Below are positions 1-5,723 of a stretch of DNA of 8,546 bases, one piece after another. The notes below the pieces were generated by a model that made no database searches, was not told where the DNA came from, and saw nothing but the letters and a program-made list of their open reading frames with translations. Where the stretch lies: contig DAOWHJ010000053.1 of the NCBI GenBank assembly GCA_030641485.1, positions 1 to 8,546 on the forward strand, in the 5' to 3' direction. The position numbers and the translations under genes were made by a program. Source of the stretch: Pseudomonadota bacterium. Lineage in GTDB: Bacteria; Desulfobacterota; Anaeroferrophillalia; Anaeroferrophillales; Tharpellaceae. Positions within the stretch are counted from its first letter, which is position 1, and each line of letters opens with the position of its first letter.

Positions 1-102
1 GGCGTCGTTGGCTGTGGCACCCTGCTCCTGGCGCTTACAAGTTAGGTCGTAACTGTAAATATTCCGGCTTGCTGTAGCTTGAGTTAAGTCACATCGAAAA
101 TT

Positions 103-120
103 GGCGAACTTTGCTTCGCC
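103..120. repeat. Short hairpin, 6-bp stem GGCGAA/TTCGCC
   Basis: GGCGAA (103-108) and TTCGCC (115-120) are perfect inverted copies around a 6-nt loop. Read on the minus strand, the stem is followed by AATTTTCG, which gives only a four-base T run, so it is at best a weak terminator for leftward transcription. It lies almost 200 bases beyond the pckA stop codon, after a much stronger hairpin. Confidence 0.4.
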
Positions 121-131
121 CTGCTTCGCAA

Positions 132-157
132 GGGGACAGCGCTAAAGATCTATCCCC
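132..157. repeat. Imperfect inverted repeat GGGGACAG/CTATCCCC
   Basis: GGGGACAG (132-139) pairs with CTATCCCC (150-157) in seven of eight positions around a 10-nt loop. No T run follows on either strand. Similar GGGGACAG-type palindromes are familiar from REP-like intergenic elements, but no transposase gene is present in the window, so assignment to any named element is inference. Confidence 0.35.
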
Positions 158-181
158 ACTTTTCGGCAGAAAGTTTTAATT

Positions 182-250
182 GCCACAGAGAACACAGAGT
201 TCACAGAAAACTGTTGTTTTTTCCTCTGTGAACTCTGTGTTCTCAGTGGC
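182..250. repeat. Long palindromic repeat with CACAGAG-type 9-nt units
   Basis: The arms at 182-207 and 225-250 are 26 bases each and match as inverted copies in 25 of 26 positions, around a 17-nt loop rich in T. Each arm is made of about three 9-nt units: CACAGAGAA, CACAGAGTT and CACAGAAAA at 184-210, with mirrored NNCTCTGTG units at 222-248 (the third reads CTCAGTG). It begins about 60 bases past the pckA stop and would form a very stable hairpin in the pckA transcript. It has no downstream U run, so it is not a textbook intrinsic terminator, though it could protect the mRNA 3' end. CACAGAG-rich palindromes recur between genes in several bacterial genomes (from memory); here only one copy is visible. 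Confidence 0.8.
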
Positions 251-312
251 TAAAGCAAGTTTTCAATAAACAGTAGTCGAATATTTACTTCTTTTGCGTT
301 ATCCATTAACAA

Positions 313-1956
313 TTAACGTCCAGGGCACTGGGCGGCAATATCACTGGCGATATTTTTATTGCCGTAGGCCTTTTCGAAATGGGCGGCAAATTCACCTGCT
401 AGTTTTTGGGCCCGCTGATCGTAGGCACCAGTATCATGCCAAGTATCACGCGGATTAAGAATTTTGGCATCCACTCCGGGACAACTTTGCGGAATCTTAA
501 CATGGAAAATGGGATCATCAACGTAGTCAACCGAAGCTAACTCACCATTCATAGCTGCTCTTACCAGAGCTCGGGTCAGCTTGATATCCATGCGCTTACC
601 CTCACCAAAGGGACCGCCGCTCCAGCCGGTGTTGACCAGAAAAACCTCAGACTTATAGCTTTCCATCCGCTCCCCAAGCATTCCAGCATAGACATCGGGA
701 TTACAGGGCATAAAAGGCTCACCAAAAAAACGAGAAAAGGTGGTCACTGGTTCTGTGATTCCGGTCTCGGTACCCGCTAATTTACTAGTATAGCCCATCA
801 AAAACCACAACATCGCCTGAGCTGGATCGAGCTTGCTGATTGGAGGAAGAACTCCATTGGCATCTGCAGTAAGAAAAAGGATTGTCTGGGGATGACCGGC
901 GACAGATGAGGACTTAATATTGCTCAGCTCCGACAAAAGGTACGAACCCCGAGAATTTGGTGTGAGACGCTCATCATCAAAATCAAAATGACCGTCAGGG
1001 TAGAGCATTGCATTTTCAACAATTGAACCATGATTAAGATAATCATCTTTGTGCATAATTGCCCTATAAATCTCAGGCTCTTTGTCGGCATCAATATTGA
1101 TCATTTTGGCATAACAGCCATTTTCAAAATTGGCAATCCCCTGATCACTCCAACCGTGTTCATCATCACCCAGTAAGGCCCGCTCAGGATCGGCTGAAAG
1201 AGTGGTCTTACCAGTTCCGGAAAGACCGAGAAGCAGAGCCACGTGCCCACCAGGCCCCTCATTTGCGGAGCAATGCAACGGCAGAATTCCGACATCAGGC
1301 AACATGTAGTTCATAACCGAGAACATCAGTTTTTTCACTGAACCACAATAGGCAGAACCGTATACCACCCCAACCCGTTGGTCAAGATCGATAACTACAG
1401 CAAGGTCAGAAGCTTTTCCATCAGCCAAATTCCGCAGGCGACCCTGATAGCGTTCACGGTCAAGCTTTTCGTAAGGGAGGGCTAAAAGGGTAAACTCTTT
1501 ATCTGCAAAAACTGATTTTTCAAGATCATCCGGCACCGGTCGAAACATATTGTCAGTAAAAAGAACTGTTAATGCCTTATCAGCTACAACCCTGACCGGT
1601 AGTGCGTAGGCTGAGTCAGCTCCCAAAACCCGATCAGTTAGGTAGAGTTCACTTTTTTCACTCAACGTTGAAACTGCGTCAGTGAAAAGCATTTCGAAAG
1701 TCTCTTCCGAGATCGGAATATTGTTAGGTGAATCCCAATCTATCTTAGCTTCACTTGCAGCTCTTTTTACAATCAGGGTATCTTTAGGACTACGGCCAGT
1801 CGATTCGGGCGGGGTCCAGGTTGCCAAAGTACCGTTAGCGGCGACTATAACTTCGCGATTATCAACCGCCGCTTGAATCATCTCTTTTCGGGTCGGGTTG
1901 ATGGCAACCTGTCCTCGGGCCTCCAGCATCTCATTAACCACGGCTCTTTTACTCAT
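313..1956 (-). CDS. pckA: Phosphoenolpyruvate carboxykinase (ATP)
   Basis: This is a cytosolic gluconeogenic enzyme that converts oxaloacetate and ATP to phosphoenolpyruvate, ADP and CO2. In strict anaerobes it can also run towards oxaloacetate. The protein is 547 residues from the chosen start, close to the roughly 540 of the E. coli enzyme. Visible family landmarks are the substrate-binding RSPKD (55-59), the metal/substrate segment with Y203 and K208/K209, H228, the P-loop GLSGTGKTT (244-252), the kinase-2 acidic motif LLGDDEHGW (261-269, with D264/D265), the arginine of NSRGSYLL (R336), and a Gly-rich NTGWSGGPFGEGKR segment (442-455). All expected catalytic residues appear present. An in-frame GTG lies 12 bases upstream (1968), but its bases form part of GTGAGGAC, which serves better as a Shine-Dalgarno for the ATG at 1956, so I use the ATG. 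The gene is separated from dnaE by 79 bases containing its own promoter-like elements. The GTP-dependent form is excluded by overall motif pattern. Confidence 0.97.
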   Translation of the reverse strand: MSKRAVVNEMLEARGQVAINPTRKEMIQAAVDNREVIVAANGTLATWTPPESTGRSPKDTLIVKRAASEAKIDWDSPNNIPISEETFEMLFTDAVSTLSEKSELYLTDRVLGADSAYALPVRVVADKALTVLFTDNMFRPVPDDLEKSVFADKEFTLLALPYEKLDRERYQGRLRNLADGKASDLAVVIDLDQRVGVVYGSAYCGSVKKLMFSVMNYMLPDVGILPLHCSANEGPGGHVALLLGLSGTGKTTLSADPERALLGDDEHGWSDQGIANFENGCYAKMINIDADKEPEIYRAIMHKDDYLNHGSIVENAMLYPDGHFDFDDERLTPNSRGSYLLSELSNIKSSSVAGHPQTILFLTADANGVLPPISKLDPAQAMLWFLMGYTSKLAGTETGITEPVTTFSRFFGEPFMPCNPDVYAGMLGERMESYKSEVFLVNTGWSGGPFGEGKRMDIKLTRALVRAAMNGELASVDYVDDPIFHVKIPQSCPGVDAKILNPRDTWHDTGAYDQRAQKLAGEFAAHFEKAYGNKNIASDIAAQCPGR

Positions 1957-1960
1957 TATT

Positions 1961-1966
1961 GTCCTC
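1961..1966 (-). promoter_or_regulatory. Ribosome binding site deciding the pckA start
   Basis: On the minus strand the sequence reads GAGGAC, four bases before the ATG at 1956. A competing in-frame GTG start at 1968-1966 overlaps this element. Use of that GTG would leave the Shine-Dalgarno inside the coding region, so the ATG is preferred. Confidence 0.65.
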
Positions 1967-1980
1967 ACTTAAATGGTTAA

Positions 1981-1986
1981 ATTATA
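1981..1986 (-). promoter_or_regulatory. Candidate -10 box of the pckA promoter
   Basis: The minus strand carries a perfect TATAAT within AATATATAAT. Transcription would begin near 1974, giving a leader of about 18 bases that still includes the Shine-Dalgarno. No good -35 hexamer lies at 16-18 bases: spacing 17 gives TAGGGG and spacing 18 gives TTAGGG. A promoter lacking a -35 often depends on an activator. The AT-rich context also makes a chance TATAAT possible. Confidence 0.45.
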
Positions 1987-2002
1987 TATTGATAGGGTCG
2001 TA

Positions 2003-2019
2003 CCCCCTAAATGTGGGGG
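2003..2019. repeat. C5/G5 inverted repeat in the dnaE-pckA gap
   Basis: CCCCC (2003-2007) and GGGGG (2015-2019, with one extra G at 2020) flank a 7-nt spacer, TAAATGT. The repeat is centred about 37 bases upstream of the predicted pckA transcription start, where a -35 hexamer or activator site belongs. It also begins 16 bases past the dnaE stop codon, so in a dnaE transcript it would form a strong hairpin, but without a U run. A smaller competing pairing, GGGT with ACCC on the minus strand (1995-2005), shares its G arm. Confidence 0.55.
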
Positions 2020-2035
2020 GCAACTATACTTTTAT

Positions 2036-5000
2036 TCACGATTTATTAGCATCTTTGCGGGGAAATCTTCTGCCATTTCCGTTCTTGGGGGCAATGATTT
2101 TTTCAGACGCAATGAATTCCACAACCTGACTACCATTGTAGAGATTTTTCACATCATGAACCAGGTCAGCTGAAGGCTGCAGAGGGAAATTTTCCAAAGC
2201 CATAACAATTTCGCAATCAGCCATTTTCAAATTGATAAAGGCCGGGATGGTGCCGGAATGTTGTTGGAGAACATCCTGCAGCAGAGCCAAGCGGGCTGGA
2301 ACAGCCTGTTCATGTAAGAGGTTAAGTTCGACCCTCTCGATCACGGTTGATAGCGCTTCATCCAGGCCAAAAACTTCACTGACAATCATCTTCGCCTTGG
2401 TCTGGTCATCATTAATTTCAACCCGACCTTCAAGAATCAGGGGCTCATCTTCAGCGATAAAATCCTTAGCTTTGTTAAAAGTCTCTTCAAAAAGAGTAAC
2501 CTCAACTGAGCCGGCTAAATCCTCCAGTACTGCAAATGCCATAATCTTACCGGTTTTGGTACGTTTGCTCCGCACCGAACTCAATAGACCACCGATCCGA
2601 GCTCCAGAGGAACTCCCACGCGTCACTAGCTCTGCGGTATTTGAGGTCGTACAACGCTTTAATTCATCAACATAGCGCTGCAGAGGGTGACTGCTTAAAT
2701 AAAACCCCAAAACATCACGCTCAAACACCAACTCCTCTTTATCACTCCATTGCAGCGCATCCTCAGGGTAACAAGCTTCACCTAAAGATGGTTCATCGCC
2801 AGCGAAGGCAAAAAGCGATTGCTGCCCGCAAACTCGATCACGAGAAGCAGATTGACCGCTCTCTATAGTCATCTCGATCGCTGCAAAAAGCCGCGATCTT
2901 GCGACCTTTTCTTCATCAAAAGCACCAGCTTTCACCAAACTTTCAAGGACTCGGCGATTGACCTTGGAGAGATCAACCCGGCGACAGAGATCAAATAAAG
3001 ATTCATACTTTCCCTCAATCTCTCGCACTCGAATAATTTCAGCTGCGGCCTTACTGCCAACATTCTTGACTGCCGCTAAACCGAATCGGATATTTTTTTC
3101 AACAACTGTAAATGAGAGTTCACTGACATTTACATCCGGGGGTAGGACCTTGATCTCCATACTCCGACACTCAGCAATATTTTTTATCACCTTGTCGGTA
3201 TTATTCATATCCTCCATTAATAACCCGGCCATGAACTCAACTGGATAGTGAGACTTTAGGTAGGCCGTTTGGTAGGCGATATAGCCGTATGCCGCCGAAT
3301 GCGATTTATTAAAACCATATTCGGCAAATTGGGCCATAAGGTCAAAAATCTCGCCGGCTTTCTTTGGGTCAACCTGATTTTCATGGGCACCAACCAGGAA
3401 ACTTTCACGCTGAGACTCCATGACATCAGCCTTCTTTTTCCCCATTGCTTTACGTAGGATATCGGCTTGTCCCAGTGAATAACCAGCTAGCTTCTGCGCA
3501 GCCTGCATAACTTGTTCCTGATAAACAAATACTCCGTAGGTTTCTTTGAGAATTGATTCAAGTTCAGGCAACAGATACTTGATTTCCTGACGGCCATGTT
3601 TACAAGCAATAAAATCGTCGATCATGCCGCTCTCTATCGGTCCCGGACGGTAGAGAGCGACCAAAGCGATAATATCTTCAAAACAACTAGGTTTAAGACG
3701 GACTAAGAGGTCCTGCATCCCACTGCTTTCAAGTTGAAAGACCCCGACTGCGGCCCCGGATGAAAGTAATTTGTAGGTTTTGGCATCATCTAAAGGGATC
3801 GTGCTGACATCAAAGGGTTGCTCCCCATCTTTAAGCGTACGGTTGATGATTTTCAATGCATTATCGATAACCGTCAGGGTTTTCAAACCTAAAAAATCAA
3901 ATTTAATCAGACCTAACTCTTCGACAAACCCCATATCATACTGGGTCACGACAACATCAGTATCTTTAGCTCCCTTGTAAAGCGGTAGATAATTAACCAA
4001 AGGCTGATCAGTAACTACCACGCCCGCGGCATGGACCGATGCGTGTCGATTGAGACCTTCCAAAGAGTACGCAACCTCTAGCAGCTCTCTTTCAAGTGCG
4101 TTACCTTGACGCAGCTTGGCAAATGCCGGTTCCTGGGCCTCAGCTTTTTTCAAAGTCATACCCAGATCGGTGGGAACCAGCTTGGCAATTCTATCGACTT
4201 CGGAGAAGGCCATATGCAAGGCCCGACCGACATCTCGAATTACCCCCTTAGCCTGCATCCGGCCGAAGGTAATAATCTGCGAAACCCGATCCTGGCCATA
4301 TTTTTTCGTAACATATTCAATAACTTTGTCACGCCCATTAATACAAAAATCCATATCAATATCAGGCATTGAGACGCGTTCCGGATTGAGAAAACGCTCA
4401 AAAAGAAGCCCATATGGTAATGGGTCAATATCGGTAATCCGCATTACATATGCAACCAGGGATCCCGCCGCAGAGCCGCGCCCGGGGCCAACCGGGATCT
4501 GGTTTTCACGGGCAAAATTGACAAAGTCAGCAACGATCAAAAAATAACCGGCAAATTCCATATCGCAAATAATTTTAATCTCACGTTCAAGTCGCTGCTG
4601 ATAAGATTCGTTCATCTTCTCAGTGAATTTATCACCGTGAAAAACCTTGATGCGAGGCATCATCTTGACCAGGCCGGAGTGACAAGTCTCAGTCAAGAAA
4701 TCATTAAGTGATTTGCCCGCAGGCGGAACAAAATTAGGCGGTCGGTAATTCCTGAATTCAAATTTAAAATTACAACGTTCAGCAATTTCAACAGTATTAG
4801 CAATAGCTTCAGGATGATCAGCAAAAGCTTCAGTCATCTCTTGTGGTGACTTAAAGTAGAGCTCCTCCGGATAGCGCATACGTTTGGGATCGTCCATATT
4901 CTTGCCCGTCTGGACACAGAGTAAAACCTCATGCGCATGCGCGTCCTCACGGTTCAAGAAGTGACAATCATTGGTCGCAACCAGAGGCACTGAACATTCA

Positions 5001-5599
5001 CTGGCAAGTTCAATGAGCTGTTGATTAACTGTTTTTTGTTCGGGAATGGAGTTTTGCTGGATTTCAAGAAAAAAGCGGCGGTCGTCAAACAGGTCACGAT
5101 AGAATTCAACTTCAGCTAAAGCTCGCTCGCGATCCTGACGCCGTAAAGGACTGGCGATAACCCCACCGATACAAGCACTAAGGGCAATCAGGCCCTCATG
5201 ATGTAAAGCCAACAACTCTTTGTCAATTCGTGGTTTATAATAAAAACCTTCGAGGTAACCTTTGGTAACCAAGCTACAAAGATTTTTATAGCCGATCTCA
5301 TTCATAGCAAGAAGAACTAAGTGGTGGGCATTGTCGTACTCTTTGTCACTTTTTTTATTGCGAATTAAACGCCCTTGCGGAGCGACATAGACCTCACAAC
5401 CAATAATCGGCTTTATCCCCTTCTTTTCGGCTGCTTTAAAGAAATCAACCGCCCCAAACATATTGCCGTGGTCGGTAAGAGCGACGGCCGACATGCCATA
5501 GTCGACGGTTTTCTGCATCAGGTCAGAAACCCGAATAGCACCATCTAAAAGGCTATACATAGTATGGAGATGAAGATGAACGAAGGGAGTATCAGTCAC
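2036..5599 (-). CDS. dnaE: DNA polymerase III subunit alpha (replicative polymerase)
   Basis: This is the catalytic subunit of the chromosomal replicase, working with the beta clamp and clamp-loader tau. At 1187 residues it is slightly longer than E. coli DnaE (1160). Domains in order: an N-terminal PHP domain (about 5-280, with HLHLH at 8-12, TDHGNMFG at 42-49, C143, and D211/H213); the C-family polymerase core (about 285-830) with PGRGSAAGS (372-380), the catalytic acidic cluster in MPDIDMDF (411-418) and the third aspartate in KFDFLGLKT (D568); a helix-hairpin-helix region (about 838-880); a beta-clamp motif QQSLF (926-930); an OB fold (about 1000-1080); and a C-terminal tau-binding-type region ending in a basic tail. 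The DnaE1 type is clear: there is no inserted exonuclease as in PolC. The start is GTG at 5599, the only initiator before the PHP motif and after an in-frame stop; no strong Shine-Dalgarno precedes it. Confidence 0.97.
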   Translation of the reverse strand: MTDTPFVHLHLHTMYSLLDGAIRVSDLMQKTVDYGMSAVALTDHGNMFGAVDFFKAAEKKGIKPIIGCEVYVAPQGRLIRNKKSDKEYDNAHHLVLLAMNEIGYKNLCSLVTKGYLEGFYYKPRIDKELLALHHEGLIALSACIGGVIASPLRRQDRERALAEVEFYRDLFDDRRFFLEIQQNSIPEQKTVNQQLIELASECSVPLVATNDCHFLNREDAHAHEVLLCVQTGKNMDDPKRMRYPEELYFKSPQEMTEAFADHPEAIANTVEIAERCNFKFEFRNYRPPNFVPPAGKSLNDFLTETCHSGLVKMMPRIKVFHGDKFTEKMNESYQQRLEREIKIICDMEFAGYFLIVADFVNFARENQIPVGPGRGSAAGSLVAYVMRITDIDPLPYGLLFERFLNPERVSMPDIDMDFCINGRDKVIEYVTKKYGQDRVSQIITFGRMQAKGVIRDVGRALHMAFSEVDRIAKLVPTDLGMTLKKAEAQEPAFAKLRQGNALERELLEVAYSLEGLNRHASVHAAGVVVTDQPLVNYLPLYKGAKDTDVVVTQYDMGFVEELGLIKFDFLGLKTLTVIDNALKIINRTLKDGEQPFDVSTIPLDDAKTYKLLSSGAAVGVFQLESSGMQDLLVRLKPSCFEDIIALVALYRPGPIESGMIDDFIACKHGRQEIKYLLPELESILKETYGVFVYQEQVMQAAQKLAGYSLGQADILRKAMGKKKADVMESQRESFLVGAHENQVDPKKAGEIFDLMAQFAEYGFNKSHSAAYGYIAYQTAYLKSHYPVEFMAGLLMEDMNNTDKVIKNIAECRSMEIKVLPPDVNVSELSFTVVEKNIRFGLAAVKNVGSKAAAEIIRVREIEGKYESLFDLCRRVDLSKVNRRVLESLVKAGAFDEEKVARSRLFAAIEMTIESGQSASRDRVCGQQSLFAFAGDEPSLGEACYPEDALQWSDKEELVFERDVLGFYLSSHPLQRYVDELKRCTTSNTAELVTRGSSSGARIGGLLSSVRSKRTKTGKIMAFAVLEDLAGSVEVTLFEETFNKAKDFIAEDEPLILEGRVEINDDQTKAKMIVSEVFGLDEALSTVIERVELNLLHEQAVPARLALLQDVLQQHSGTIPAFINLKMADCEIVMALENFPLQPSADLVHDVKNLYNGSQVVEFIASEKIIAPKNGNGRRFPRKDANKS

Positions 5600-5637
5600 T
5601 GAATAAACGACCGTAAAAAAGATAGGTTGAAAAAATT

Positions 5638-5643
5638 ATTGTA
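5638..5643 (-). promoter_or_regulatory. Possible -10 box upstream of dnaE
   Basis: The minus strand reads TACAAT, five of six to the consensus, about 40 bases before the GTG start. The best hexamer at 16 bases, TTTCTT, is a poor -35. The gap of 123 bases from the upstream gene suggests dnaE may have its own promoter, but this site alone is weak evidence. Confidence 0.25.
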
Positions 5644-5648
5644 CTCGT

Positions 5649-5677
5649 AAAAAATCAGTAAGAAACTTATCACTTAC
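5649..5677 (-). terminator. Weak hairpin plus T run after the Pat-like gene
   Basis: On the minus strand GTAAG (5677-5673) pairs with CTTAC (5662-5658) around a 10-nt loop, followed by TGA and then six T. The 5-bp AT-rich stem is too short for a confident intrinsic terminator, but its place 47-75 bases past the stop codon of the Pat-like gene fits. The rest of the 5600-5723 gap shows no gene. Confidence 0.3.
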
Positions 5678-5723
5678 AACGCGCTGGCACTAACACACCG
5701 GTAGAAGTTTTCCAAGAAAAAAA

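Larger units (their letters stand above)
1..312. other. Non-coding region with several hairpins downstream of pckA
   Basis: No gene is supported here. The longest open stretches are short, there is no ATG on the plus strand, and no tRNA or rRNA pattern is visible. The region carries three inverted repeats (103-120, 132-157 and 182-250, listed separately) and a direct repeat TGCTTCG at 113-119 and 122-128. The first 45 bases are open in frame 1 and end in TAG (43-45). They could be the last 14 codons of a gene cut by the window edge, but nothing recognisable is encoded. Such a density of palindromes beside a gene end is typical of an intergenic spacer that has collected repeat elements. Confidence 0.6.

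Noticed and set aside
1..45. Frame-1 open stretch of 14 codons ending in TAG, possibly the end of a gene on the plus strand
   Set aside because: It is too short to recognise, the other two plus frames are also open for 16-24 codons, and nothing else shows that it is coding.
250..306. 18-codon minus-strand ORF just after pckA (ATG at 306, TAG at 250-252)
   Set aside because: No Shine-Dalgarno precedes it, its length is what chance would give, and it runs into the palindrome.
1973..2173. 66-residue plus-strand ORF across the dnaE-pckA gap
   Set aside because: It is antisense to the dnaE 3' end and the pckA promoter, has no ribosome site, and the protein resembles no family I know.
4116..4547. 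143-residue plus-strand ORF inside dnaE, and a similar one at 2232-2675
   Set aside because: Both lie opposite strongly conserved DnaE coding sequence and have the low-complexity Ser/Arg-rich look of antisense shadow frames.
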